Of a stretch of 64,000 nt of DNA, positions 52,601 through 62,200 are shown one piece after another. The first letter of the stretch is position 1, and every line of letters begins with the position of its first letter. This DNA comes from an uncultured Clostridia bacterium (GTDB taxonomy: Bacteria; Bacillota; Clostridia; TANB77; CAG-508): positions 1-64,000 of the forward strand of contig CAKPIA010000002.1 of assembly GCA_934162205.1 (NCBI GenBank), given 5' to 3'. The position numbers and the translations under genes were made by a program. The notes under the pieces were generated by a model. It did no database searches. It was not told where the DNA came from and was given only the letters and a program-made list of their open reading frames with translations.

Positions 52601-54568
52601 ATAGATTTAAATTATTATTCAGATAATATATCAATAAAGTCAATGTTAACAAATACAGATATTACTGCGGGACAAGGAAATAAAGTTACATATAAAATTG
52701 ATAATAATCTTAATAAAGAATTAACAAATGTAATATTTGAAGTAAAAAATGACGATTATTTAAAAGTATCAGATATAATTGCTAGTATGAACAGCAAAGA
52801 TACTAATTCTAATAATGAAGAAAATATAAAAATAGATTTAAAAAATAAAACTGTTACAATATTAAAATTGCCTGAGTTATCAACAGTATATATAGATGTT
52901 ACAGTTATGACAAATACTGAAAAAAATCTTAATAATGTAACAAGTAAATTAAATGCAAAAATTACAGTTGATGATAATTCTTATAGAGCCAGAGAAATTG
53001 TATATCAAATAAATAAAGTTGATTTATCAATAAATCAATCATCAGAAACAAAGGACAAATATGTAAAAGATGGTGATAAAATTTCTTATACAATTAAAAT
53101 TAAAAATAGTAGTAATAGAGATGTTTCTAATATAACATTTGTAGATAAAATACCAAATGTATTAACAGTAAGTTCTATTGTAAAAAATGGAACAAAAATT
53201 GAGGAAACAACAGAAGAGAGTAAAATTAATAATTATGTTGTTGAATCTGACATTGAATTAGAAGCAGGAGAAGAAATTGAATATAAAATTAATACTGTTG
53301 TAAATAAAGAGACACAAGAATCTGGAGTAAAAAAGATTACAAATAAAGCACAAGTTTCTTATTATGATCAAGTATATACAGCAGATGATATAGTAAATTA
53401 TTTAGAAGCTGCATCAAATAATAATGGTAATAATGATAACAACAACAATAATAATAACAATAACAATAACAACAATAATGACAATAACAACAATAATGAC
53501 AATAACAACAATAATAATAACAGTAACAGTAATAATAACAATTCAAAAAATGTATATGCAATTTCAGGAATAGCTTGGTATGACAAAAATGAAGACGGTA
53601 TAAAAGATAATGATGAAGAATTGCTAAAAAATATAACAGCAAGTTTAATGGATATGGATGGAAATATAGTAAAAAATTCAAATGAAGAAGAAATAAAAAC
53701 AACAACAGATGAAGAGGGATTTTATTCATTAAATAATGTTGCATCAGGAAAATATATAGTAGTATTTAATTATGATTCAACAAAATATATGCCAACTTTA
53801 TATAAAGTAGATGGTGTAGAAGATAGTAGAAATTCTAAAGTTGTATTGAATACTTTAAAAATAGATGGAAAAGAAGAAACAGTTGCTAATACAGATACAG
53901 TAGTAATAAAAAATAATAGTATATCAAATATAAATATAGGATTAAAAGATATAAAAACATTTGAATTAAAATTAGATAAAACAATAAGTAAAGTAATAAT
54001 ACAAAATAGTAAAGAGACAAAAACATATGATTATAGTAACACAACAACAACTAAAATAGAATTACCATCAAAATATATGAAAAACACAAATATGATAATA
54101 GAATATGAAATAAAGGTAACAAACATAGGTGATGCAGAAGGATATGCAAAGAGTATAGTAGATTATATACCATCAGGATTAAAATTCAGTTCAGAATTGA
54201 ACAAAGATTGGTATTTAGTAGATTCAAATGCATATAATACAAGTTTAGCAAATGAAAAGATATTGCCAGGAGAATCAAAAACAGTAAAAATAGTATTAAC
54301 AAAAGCAGTAACAAGCGAAAATTCAGAGATAGTAAACAATGTTGCAGAAATAGCAGAGAGTTATAGTCCTTCTGGAATAGAAAGTAAAACTTCAACTGCG
54401 AACAATAAAGTACAAGGCGAAAGTGATATGAATAGTGCAGACTTAATTATAGGTATAGCAACTGGTGAAATAGTAGTGAATGTAGCATTAATTACAGTGT
54501 TATCATTAATTGTAATTGCATCAGGAGTATATTTGATAAATAGAAAATTTATAAAGTTTAAAATATAG
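49622..54568 (+). CDS. Giant secreted, membrane-anchored surface protein with DUF11-like and SdrD-B-like domains
   Basis: The 1648-residue protein has an N-terminal signal peptide (about 1-35) and a very Glu/Lys-rich beta region (about 130-670). Several DUF11/isopeptide-like immunoglobulin repeats follow (ITAGQGNKVTYKIDNN and YVKDGDKISYTIKIKNSS segments), then an Asn-rich linker of about 45 residues. Next comes an SdrD-B-like domain (ISGIAWYDKNEDGIKDNDEE), another DUF11-like unit and a C-terminal membrane helix with a short basic tail. No LPxTG is present; SADLIIGIATGE precedes the helix. This is the architecture of a stalk-like adhesin. It is cotranscribed with a second giant adhesin 20 bases downstream. 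Confidence 0.85.
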   Translation: MEKRFLKAIVSMVLVLTLTMSNFVFVGASFVSYALDSLNQNSETNNKNVKFNAYFKTDSGEKVDIKEEKIAEQNMKLYLAVSVQNEGYFNGKVEILDSNFKLKSQELSEGINRIEDNKISLNQLRAGETAELELGVEAKEGEVIDASLLNMESKIKLTGTYTNSNAKKIEIDATKTVQLILEDPYEKNEGAEIKAELITNKIYNIDGTNKRIIQVKVKSKLEGNKYPVKETKVEMGVPEGTEEVKVITIGTKATNGKGAEEFTEDNWEYVKEEKKVRVKIENKEEEGKISWNKEAEDVIVVTYILPEKAEVTNKEIKVEEGIKLYNRGETEKKAEGQVKIEEDKDGTIEVETRNEEKKIYKGKIYSKEEREIKTKEEINVNYAELVEGIEVVEKQATYENGKTELTANVEYKTTKIDKEKMEEILGQEGIIEIEDQNGRNIGKITTGTEENAEGKIEIKYETGVKGIKIKTSKPEKTGTIEIEHTKAIKGEEYTKEEIQGLNKIKEEVVLVNNKATYKNEIELKETTTKAKMEINKKSITTVTENKGIEIKATLETNKEKYDLYKNPTIKIELPKEVESVKVNSINLLYEEELKIKNAQLTENEGRKVIEVTLEGEQTGYIESEVSEGATVIINANVTLNKKIASSTEKVRMTISNENATTYENNPIEKDIEIIAPTGMVVANTMENSDLTAIGEEDTKTKIIEVGKEAKQEEVKIDVINNNEAKVTNVKVLGKFPTKNNENTIDTQITKEIKTQGIDTNKVKIYYSENENATSELTSANGWKETIEDSRNVKSYLIAIKNMEQGEGLSASYGVQIPEGLQYNEKAYQTYQVNYDDTLTGKSEEVKSATLGLETGEGPELKATLTATVGGEEVKNGDKVASGEVIKYKVKIENIGSENVKNAILHLDIPNGTEYKVYKIDDSEGVNIKSETLESIEDQTIDLAIGKNIEKEYEVEVKTQEEKYDSTGKASVEYPVISNKAILKYSNATTETNKIDLNYYSDNISIKSMLTNTDITAGQGNKVTYKIDNNLNKELTNVIFEVKNDDYLKVSDIIASMNSKDTNSNNEENIKIDLKNKTVTILKLPELSTVYIDVTVMTNTEKNLNNVTSKLNAKITVDDNSYRAREIVYQINKVDLSINQSSETKDKYVKDGDKISYTIKIKNSSNRDVSNITFVDKIPNVLTVSSIVKNGTKIEETTEESKINNYVVESDIELEAGEEIEYKINTVVNKETQESGVKKITNKAQVSYYDQVYTADDIVNYLEAASNNNGNNDNNNNNNNNNNNNNNDNNNNNDNNNNNNNSNSNNNNSKNVYAISGIAWYDKNEDGIKDNDEELLKNITASLMDMDGNIVKNSNEEEIKTTTDEEGFYSLNNVASGKYIVVFNYDSTKYMPTLYKVDGVEDSRNSKVVLNTLKIDGKEETVANTDTVVIKNNSISNINIGLKDIKTFELKLDKTISKVIIQNSKETKTYDYSNTTTTKIELPSKYMKNTNMIIEYEIKVTNIGDAEGYAKSIVDYIPSGLKFSSELNKDWYLVDSNAYNTSLANEKILPGESKTVKIVLTKAVTSENSEIVNNVAEIAESYSPSGIESKTSTANNKVQGESDMNSADLIIGIATGEIVVNVALITVLSLIVIASGVYLINRKFIKFKI
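53417..53549. repeat. AAC/AAT triplet microsatellite encoding an Asn linker
   Basis: About 130 bases of AAY triplets, with a few GAT/GAC, GGT and AGT interruptions, encode a poly-Asn linker with occasional Asp, Gly and Ser. It keeps frame and joins the stalk to the SdrD-B-like domain. Such tracts can slip and vary in length between strains. Confidence 0.9.
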
Positions 54569-54588
54569 TAAGAAAGGAGGAAGATAAA

Positions 54589-57500
54589 ATGAGTAAAATA
54601 AAAAGATTATTAATACTAATGATAATGATTATAGGAATTTGTTTAGTTCCTCAAAATGTAAATGCTATACATCAGTTAAATGATACTTATACATTAAATT
54701 ATGGAACATTAGTAAGATCTAACACATTGTACTGTATAGATCATGGTTCACCATTAAATGCATGGCAAGATGAATATATTGTTGAAAGAAGATTATTATA
54801 TTGTAACGGATTACATAAGTCAACTCCATACTTAGATGAAAATGGAAATAAAAAAACATATTATTGTCATGATGGTTATACTCATGATTATTCTGGTAGA
54901 GTAAATGGTGGAAAACATTTAATAAGGGGAATAAATCAATATGTAAAAACATCTATTCCTGTTCAATATAATTATAAAGTAATTGATTATATAAAAATTA
55001 ATGAAGCAGGAACTATAGCAGATGGAAATTTTGCAAAATCATTGAGATCAAATATAGAAACAAGAAATCCTATAAATGCAAAACTTGCATATATATTAGC
55101 ACATGGAAATGGATATAGTGGCGGATATTATAATGGATATTCAGAATCACAAATAGGAGTATACTATTATTTTGATGAATTTATTCATCCATTTTTAGGA
55201 ACTTTGTCAAGTGCTAATAATCATGGATTTGCTAATAGCCATAAAGGTCAATTAATTGCAGATGCAGAAACTTATGCTGCAAATTTATCTCAATGGCAAC
55301 AATCAGGAGGAGTATTTTCTGATACTACAGATGCTAGCATAAAAGATAATAGTGGAAATGTAAAGACAACTTTAGAGACTTTCAATGATCCAAAAGACGG
55401 AAATAAAGTTAAAAATTATTTAAAAGTTGGACCAATAACTTGGAAATTCCCTGGAGATGGAATAGGTACTATTAGTATAAATGAAAATTCTTATCCAGGA
55501 TGTAGAGCTTTAAGATATGATGGACAAACAGCAGTTATAGGTTATTGCAATGAAATAATAAAATCTAATACACCATTTTATTTCTTAATTCCAGCAGATA
55601 GTGGGTATAATACCATAAACATTAAAGCAACTATTAAAGATAATATAAAAGTTTATGGTGCAGATATTGCAGTATTAAGATATGGTGGAAAACAATACTT
55701 AATAGAAGGTGAAGGAAGAACAATTCCAGTTGATGGAAATATTTCTGTAAGTTATAAAATGGCTTCTGGAACAATAGAAATACAGAAAAAAGATGTTTAT
55801 GAGAAAGAAAATCCAATAGAAGGAGTAACAGTTAAACTAAAACATAAATCTACAGGATTATATGTTGCTAGATATGATAATACTCCAAATTCTAATTATA
55901 GAAATGGAAATGTTTACTATACAAGTGATGCATCAAAAGCTGCAACATTTACAACAAATCGTGAAGGAAAGGTAAATGTTACAAATATAGTAGAAGGAAC
56001 TTATGTAATAGAGGAAGTTGGATTTAATTCAAATACTGTAGCAAAAAATTATACTATGAATACAGGAAGAAAAACAACAATATCATTAAGCAGAACAGAA
56101 ATTACAAATGGTAGAATAGTAGGCAAAGCAGTATATAATAGAAAAAATCCTGTAAAAATAACAATAAAGGGTAAAGTGTGGACACCTACAAAAACAGGAA
56201 AAGATGAGACTGCTGTTGATGACACAACTGCAAATGAATATAAAAATAATTACCTTTTAGTAGAAGGTATAAAAGCTACATTATACAGAAATGGAGAATT
56301 AGAAGAGACATTTGATACTAATGGTAACTTGTCTTCTGTTAGAATAAAATCAATAAATAGTGAACAACAAGTTCCAACAGTATATGTATTAAAAGATTGT
56401 AATGGAAAAACTATACAAACATATAATTTAACAACATCAACTTACACAGATAAAAATGGAGAATATTCTTTAGATACAATGGTAAGTTATCCAGAATTAG
56501 AATTAAATACTTATAATGTTAAATTTAATTATGATGGAATTGATTTTAAGGGAAGTAACAATCCAAATTATAATAATATAATGAATGGGTCAAAAGCCTT
56601 AGAAAATACAACTCAAAGAACAAATTTAGATAATAAATATGCTACAATTTCTGGAAGAGGAGATAATAATACAACAAATGGTATAGCAACAAGTACTAAT
56701 GGAAATAAAACAGAATTAACATATACTGTTTCAAATGGAAGTAATGAAGGAGAACATGCTCAAAGTAGAGTTAATAACTTATCATTAGGGTATAGTATAA
56801 ATACTCAAGATAAAAGAGTAAAGGCAAATAAGGGATATGTTAATACAATAACAGCATCATATTACTTTAAGAAAGGTAGCCAAAGTGGTAATAATCCAGG
56901 AGCATTTGAAAAATATTATAATAAAACAACTAATGTTGTTAATGGAATAAACTTAATGCTAACAACAAGAGAAAGCCCAGATTTAGCAGTAACAAACCAA
57001 ATAGAAAGTGTTGTAACTACAATAAACGGATATAATAACTTGTATAAAACAACTTTAACTAGAAATAACTTAGACCCTAATAATTCAGATATGAAAGTTG
57101 GAGTTACATATGTTACAAGTGAAGAAAAATTATCAAAATTCACTGTATATCCATCAGATGTTAAAACATGGGCTGATGATAGTGGAATATCTGATAAATT
57201 ACAAGTATATATTACTTATAAAGTAAGTATAACAAATCAATCTACAACTTTATATAATAAAGTTAAAGAATTGGCTATATATTATGATAGTAATTATGAA
57301 TTACAATATATTGGTGACAGCTTAGACGGAAATAAAAATAATTATGCAGCTGCAAAGAATTATACAGAATATAGTGATAGCCAATATGGAATAACAAGAG
57401 CTTCAAATTATTCATCTGAATATAAGAGAGTTTATATTCCAGTAAATGGAGTTATAAGCAAAGACAATGCAAAAAATATATACATGACATTTAAAGTTGG

Positions 57501-59322
57501 CGACGAAGAAATGAGAAAAATGTTAGCTGATAGTAATTATGTTCCAACAATGAAGAATGTAATAGAAATAAGTGCATATTCAACATATTATGATAAAGAT
57601 GCAACAAAATATTATGCAGGAGTAGATAAAGATTCTGCACCAGGAAATGTAAATATGAATACTACATTAAAAACAAATACTGTAGATGATGATACAGGAA
57701 TTGCTAGAGAGTTTACTATATCTCAAAATGGTGTAAGAACATTAACAGGTGCCGTATTCTTAGATAATACAGAAGGTTCATTACAAACAGGAAAAGAAAG
57801 AAAAGGAAATAGTATTTTTGACCAAGGAGAAAAGGTATTTAATAATTTAGATATTAAACTAGTAGGAGCTTCAAATAGTCAATCAACAAATAAAGTTACA
57901 GGAAAAGCAACAACAACAGTAAATAATACTAATAAGGTTGTTTACGAAATTGACAATGGAGAACATATTACAGATGGAAATACATATTTTATATCTGGAT
58001 TTATACCTGGAGAATACAAAATTACTTATACTTACAATAATAAAACTTATTACTTAGATGGACAAAACAAAGTATATATTAATCCAGTAGATTATAAATC
58101 AGCAATTGTTTATGATGTAGATGGAAAAACAAAAGTAAAATCAGCATTAGAAGGTAAAAATACTGATTGGTACAAATTAGACAATCCAAGAAAAGACGGA
58201 GATGGACCATTTACAAGATATAATGAGGCAGTTGATGATTATAATACAAGACAAACTATAGATAATAGATATAAAACTGTAGATATAAATAATAGTGGTA
58301 ATAATACACAAAATGATACAAGCTTAATGACTGCATCAACACCATTAATGCAAATTTCTGTAGAGTTAAATACAACATCAAATGGAAATACATATACTCC
58401 TCAAGATTATCATATGATAAATATGGATTTTGGTATAACAGAAAGACCAAGACAAGAAATGAAAATAGAAAAAGAAGTTTCTAGTATAAAACTTACATTG
58501 GCAAATGGTCAAGTATTGATGGATGCTGTAATAAAAGATGGAAAAGTTCAAGATAAAGTATCAGGAATGAAAGTTTTACCAAGAGCAACAGGTAATAAAG
58601 GTAAAGTAAGTTTAGAATTAGATAGCGAATTAATACATGGAGCAACATTAGAAATTGGTTACACAATGAAAACAACAAATATTAGTGAACTAGATTATAC
58701 AGACGAGAATTACTATAAATATGGAATTATTGATGCAAGTAAAATAGTAAGAATAACTCCAGCAAAAGTATTAGATTATACAGATAATAGTTTAACATTT
58801 GTAAAAGAACAAAATAATGATGACAGATGGAATATAGTAAATGCTACAAAAGTAGAAGGAAATGATGAAAGATTAAATGTTTCTGGAACACAAATTGTAG
58901 ACAACAAATTATATGAAGATGTTAAAACAAATCAAATTAAAAAATCTAATATAAATGTAATTGTAGAATCTGATTACTGGGCAAATGAAAATACATCATT
59001 AGCACCAAATGAAACTAATAGTGAATTAAACTTAAAATTAACAAAATTACTTTCAAATACAGACGAAGAAATGACATACAATAATGATATAGAAATAATT
59101 CAAGTAACAAAAACAGGAGGAAGATCAATACAAACACAAATTGGTAAATATTCATTTGGCGGAGAAGGTATAGGTGGATCTTCAGAAGAAGTAACAATTA
59201 CACCACCAACTGGAGAAGACCAAGATAATACAATTTATTATACAGCTGGAATTGCCTTAGCAATATTCTTAGTAGTAAGTGCAGGAGTTGTTACATTTAT
59301 AGTAAGACGTAAAAATAAATAA
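54589..59322 (+). CDS. Giant secreted adhesin with probable thioester domain and CnaB-like repeats
   Basis: The 1577-residue protein has a signal peptide (about 1-26, ending VNA). An N-terminal domain carries LYCIDHG (Cys near 48) and a later SESQIGVYYYF (Gln near 186); this spacing resembles the Cys-Gln pair of thioester (TQXA) domains that bind host surfaces covalently. Prealbumin/CnaB-like units follow (GTIEIQKKDVYEKENPIEGV and GREGKVNVTNI-like segments), then long beta-rich regions and SdrD-B-like LTGAVFLDNTEGS. The end has PPTGED, a membrane helix and RRKNK, a sorting-signal layout with a non-canonical motif. Thioester chemistry is inferred. Confidence 0.82.
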   Translation: MSKIKRLLILMIMIIGICLVPQNVNAIHQLNDTYTLNYGTLVRSNTLYCIDHGSPLNAWQDEYIVERRLLYCNGLHKSTPYLDENGNKKTYYCHDGYTHDYSGRVNGGKHLIRGINQYVKTSIPVQYNYKVIDYIKINEAGTIADGNFAKSLRSNIETRNPINAKLAYILAHGNGYSGGYYNGYSESQIGVYYYFDEFIHPFLGTLSSANNHGFANSHKGQLIADAETYAANLSQWQQSGGVFSDTTDASIKDNSGNVKTTLETFNDPKDGNKVKNYLKVGPITWKFPGDGIGTISINENSYPGCRALRYDGQTAVIGYCNEIIKSNTPFYFLIPADSGYNTINIKATIKDNIKVYGADIAVLRYGGKQYLIEGEGRTIPVDGNISVSYKMASGTIEIQKKDVYEKENPIEGVTVKLKHKSTGLYVARYDNTPNSNYRNGNVYYTSDASKAATFTTNREGKVNVTNIVEGTYVIEEVGFNSNTVAKNYTMNTGRKTTISLSRTEITNGRIVGKAVYNRKNPVKITIKGKVWTPTKTGKDETAVDDTTANEYKNNYLLVEGIKATLYRNGELEETFDTNGNLSSVRIKSINSEQQVPTVYVLKDCNGKTIQTYNLTTSTYTDKNGEYSLDTMVSYPELELNTYNVKFNYDGIDFKGSNNPNYNNIMNGSKALENTTQRTNLDNKYATISGRGDNNTTNGIATSTNGNKTELTYTVSNGSNEGEHAQSRVNNLSLGYSINTQDKRVKANKGYVNTITASYYFKKGSQSGNNPGAFEKYYNKTTNVVNGINLMLTTRESPDLAVTNQIESVVTTINGYNNLYKTTLTRNNLDPNNSDMKVGVTYVTSEEKLSKFTVYPSDVKTWADDSGISDKLQVYITYKVSITNQSTTLYNKVKELAIYYDSNYELQYIGDSLDGNKNNYAAAKNYTEYSDSQYGITRASNYSSEYKRVYIPVNGVISKDNAKNIYMTFKVGDEEMRKMLADSNYVPTMKNVIEISAYSTYYDKDATKYYAGVDKDSAPGNVNMNTTLKTNTVDDDTGIAREFTISQNGVRTLTGAVFLDNTEGSLQTGKERKGNSIFDQGEKVFNNLDIKLVGASNSQSTNKVTGKATTTVNNTNKVVYEIDNGEHITDGNTYFISGFIPGEYKITYTYNNKTYYLDGQNKVYINPVDYKSAIVYDVDGKTKVKSALEGKNTDWYKLDNPRKDGDGPFTRYNEAVDDYNTRQTIDNRYKTVDINNSGNNTQNDTSLMTASTPLMQISVELNTTSNGNTYTPQDYHMINMDFGITERPRQEMKIEKEVSSIKLTLANGQVLMDAVIKDGKVQDKVSGMKVLPRATGNKGKVSLELDSELIHGATLEIGYTMKTTNISELDYTDENYYKYGIIDASKIVRITPAKVLDYTDNSLTFVKEQNNDDRWNIVNATKVEGNDERLNVSGTQIVDNKLYEDVKTNQIKKSNINVIVESDYWANENTSLAPNETNSELNLKLTKLLSNTDEEMTYNNDIEIIQVTKTGGRSIQTQIGKYSFGGEGIGGSSEEVTITPPTGEDQDNTIYYTAGIALAIFLVVSAGVVTFIVRRKNK

Positions 59323-59331
59323 TATAAATAA

Positions 59332-59368
59332 AATAAAGATTTGAGAAAATTCTCAAATCTTTATTTTT
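59332..59368. terminator. Terminator after the adhesin operon
   Basis: AATAAAGATTTGAGAA pairs perfectly with TTCTCAAATCTTTATT around a 2-base loop, then T-run; an A-run on the other side lets it serve spoIIE too. Confidence 0.9.
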
Positions 59369-59448
59369 ATGTAATAGAAAAGTTTTAATAATTTTCTATT
59401 ATATGAAAATTATTACACATAAATTTATGTCTTGTAAATGTAATTTTT

Positions 59449-61884
59449 TTATTTTTTAATAAATTTGCAAACAATAACACTCATATCATCTTTTGCTAAT
59501 CCAAAATTATTGTCAATAGCTTCATTTAATATTAAATCTGCAATTTTTTGAGTATTATCTGTTTCTATGTCTTCTAAGATATATTTAACCCAAAGTTCTT
59601 TATTTTTATATTCAACATTAGAATCCAAAATACCATCACTACACATAAGAAGAATATCATTATTATCAATATCTCTGTCGTAAACAGTAGAGTCTATTTG
59701 TTTTAAAATACCAGCAGGTAAATCTAATGATTTTATTATTTGAACTTTTTTCTTATTTTTAATATAAGAAGGACATGCTCCTGTTTTTATGAATTCTATA
59801 TTTCCAGCATATAAGTCAACTATAGCAATATCTAATGTAGCAAATATATCTTCGTTTGTATTTAATATTGTTGTATTTATTAAATCAATAGAAGTATCTC
59901 TGTTGAATCCAGAGGAAAGTAATCTTTCCAACATCTTTGTTGCGATTTGACTACTTTTTCTTGCTTCTGGTCCAGACCCCATTCCATCACTTATTAATAA
60001 TAAATATTTTCCATCATTAAGTCTTAAATGTAATATACTGTCACCTGATACAGAGGATTTATCTTTAGTGGTTTTGGCTATTCCTAATCCTAATGCAAAT
60101 TTATCTTCTGACATAAATGTTAATATGTCTGTATTTTGTTTATTTTCGTTTAGAATAATATTTTCTTTTAATATTGTAGAAAGTATATGTTCAATCTTTT
60201 TAATGTCTTGTTCTTCAATTTCATTTGTTTTAAAATACATGTCAATTACATATCTTTTATTTTTTTGTTGTTTTATTGAGAGGTTATCAATAGCAATATT
60301 TTTTTGTTCTAATAATTCTAAAATCTGTTCTTTTTCTTTTTGAAATTTATTATTTTCATTAATATCTTTTTGAATATCTGTAACAATGTTATTTATTGCT
60401 TTTGATACACCATCTAGTTGTGCTTGTATATTTTTATTTTTTTCTTCTAATTTTTTTGTCCATACAAAGTTGACTTTACTAATTCTGTAAGAATAGTTAA
60501 AAGCTTTAACAACTTGTTCAATATTTTCTTCTAAATATTTACTTATTTGTTCATCATCAAAACCAATTATATAGCTATTATTTTCCGCAAATACTTTTAA
60601 TAAATCTTTTCTAGTTACTTCTTGATTTTTAACTAATATATTAAATAATTCATTTACAATTTTTCCATCAACTTTGGAAATATCATCATATAACATATTA
60701 TCTTGTAAATTATCAAGACTATTTAATAATTCACTAATAAATATTTGTTTATTTTTTTCTAATGTATCTTGTTCATCAATAGTAGTTACAGCAACTTCGT
60801 TGTAAGTTTGTGCCATATCTTGTATTGCTTCTGATACTGTATTTAATTTTTGGGCTACATCACTACTTTGATTTAAAGCATTTCCAGGGAAAGAAGGTAA
60901 AAATTTTCCTACACCAACGAATTCTTCTATATCTATTTTTATAGATTTAGGAATTGCAAGTAATCCAAGAGATGCTATTAATATTTCTTTTAATAATATT
61001 AATTCTGTAGTTCCACCATTTGAAATATACATTAAAATTCCATTACCTATAATAAATCCTAAAATTACACCAATTTTACCAAATTTGTTTAATATTCCTG
61101 CAATCATTCCAGAAATTGCAAAAGCTGCAACTAAAACAGGTTCTGCTTCTGCAATTATTCCCAAAGTAACACCAATTGTAACACCAGAAGTTGTACCTAT
61201 TAATATACCATTTTTCCATCCTAATACTAATACAATAAAAATACATAAAATATTTCTTATTGAAAATCCTAATATTTGAAAATTACCTAATGCTGAAAAT
61301 GCAATTGCAAGTAATAAACTTGCACCAATAACCTCTTCAATTGAAAATGCACGTTTTTCTCTAAAATCAATTAATGTAACAATTGAATTTACAAATATCT
61401 TATAGAAAACAAATGCCATAATTGCTAAAGTTATAGTTACTAATAAATCATATATTGTGAAACCAGAAATTAAAAGTCTTATAAGTCCAACTGCTAAAGT
61501 TCCTATAAATAAGTTTTTTCCAAGTTTTAATTTTTCGTTTCTATCTTGTTCATTATATTTTGGCTTAAATATAAAAAAGCTAAACATAAATACTAATAAT
61601 GTTAAGATATAGTTTAAAGCTCCATTCACACCAAAACCTAAAATGCTACCTATTAAAGATAATATAATAATAAGTAATGCTGGAATTCCATAAGAAAAGC
61701 TTGCAGCTGTTATACTTAAAGCAAATGGAGAGACACCTTGTCCAACTCCTATACTAGAAACCATAAATGTAACAATATATAATAATATGTTTTGCTTTGA
61801 AAATACATTAGAAAATATATTTATTTTTTTATTAACATCCTTTTTTTGTTCTGCTTGTCCATCATTTTGTAAATTTTGAAACAT
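59449..61884 (-). CDS. spoIIE: Stage II sporulation protein E (SpoIIE)
   Basis: SpoIIE dephosphorylates SpoIIAA and so activates SigF in the forespore, and also helps polar FtsZ ring assembly. The 811-residue protein has a short soluble start, about ten membrane helices (roughly 30-330), a central helical region and a C-terminal PP2C phosphatase. The latter is marked by SDGMGSGPEA, a TGACPSYI loop and LMCSDGILDS. The start at 61884 follows AGAGGTGG; an in-frame GTG at 61893 overlaps that site. Confidence 0.95.
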   Translation of the reverse strand: MFQNLQNDGQAEQKKDVNKKINIFSNVFSKQNILLYIVTFMVSSIGVGQGVSPFALSITAASFSYGIPALLIIILSLIGSILGFGVNGALNYILTLLVFMFSFFIFKPKYNEQDRNEKLKLGKNLFIGTLAVGLIRLLISGFTIYDLLVTITLAIMAFVFYKIFVNSIVTLIDFREKRAFSIEEVIGASLLLAIAFSALGNFQILGFSIRNILCIFIVLVLGWKNGILIGTTSGVTIGVTLGIIAEAEPVLVAAFAISGMIAGILNKFGKIGVILGFIIGNGILMYISNGGTTELILLKEILIASLGLLAIPKSIKIDIEEFVGVGKFLPSFPGNALNQSSDVAQKLNTVSEAIQDMAQTYNEVAVTTIDEQDTLEKNKQIFISELLNSLDNLQDNMLYDDISKVDGKIVNELFNILVKNQEVTRKDLLKVFAENNSYIIGFDDEQISKYLEENIEQVVKAFNYSYRISKVNFVWTKKLEEKNKNIQAQLDGVSKAINNIVTDIQKDINENNKFQKEKEQILELLEQKNIAIDNLSIKQQKNKRYVIDMYFKTNEIEEQDIKKIEHILSTILKENIILNENKQNTDILTFMSEDKFALGLGIAKTTKDKSSVSGDSILHLRLNDGKYLLLISDGMGSGPEARKSSQIATKMLERLLSSGFNRDTSIDLINTTILNTNEDIFATLDIAIVDLYAGNIEFIKTGACPSYIKNKKKVQIIKSLDLPAGILKQIDSTVYDRDIDNNDILLMCSDGILDSNVEYKNKELWVKYILEDIETDNTQKIADLILNEAIDNNFGLAKDDMSVIVCKFIKK

Positions 61885-62200
61885 CCTTACCACCTCTTAA
61901 CTTTTTATAGCTAACATTTTAATATTTATCTTTTGATTATTTTGTCTTTTTTGGTATGTTAACTCAAAAAAGTTTTCTCCATAATGTGATATATTTATAT
62001 TTATTTTTTTCTTAAGTAGTAAATTATGTCTTTTATTTTATTACACAATAGCAAAAAAAACAATATTTTGTAGAAAAATATAGTTAAAAATTTATAGTAA
62101 AGTTTGTTAAAATAAATGTATTGTAAAATAATTTTGTGGGGCTTGTAATTTTGTATCATTTTATGATATATTATATGTATTAAATTTATGGAGGAAAATT
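61885..62200. other. Divergent promoter region between spoIIE and the WG-repeat gene
   Basis: About 316 bases without a gene. A TTGTAA with a TATATT 18 bases later lies about 30 bases before the WG-repeat gene. I searched for Spo0A boxes (TGNCGAA or its complement), expected upstream of spoIIE, and saw no clear match. Confidence 0.5.

Noticed and set aside
53417..53549. Repeat array that could be mistaken for a CRISPR or minisatellite
   Set aside because: It is an in-frame AAY triplet tract with no spacers and encodes an Asn linker.
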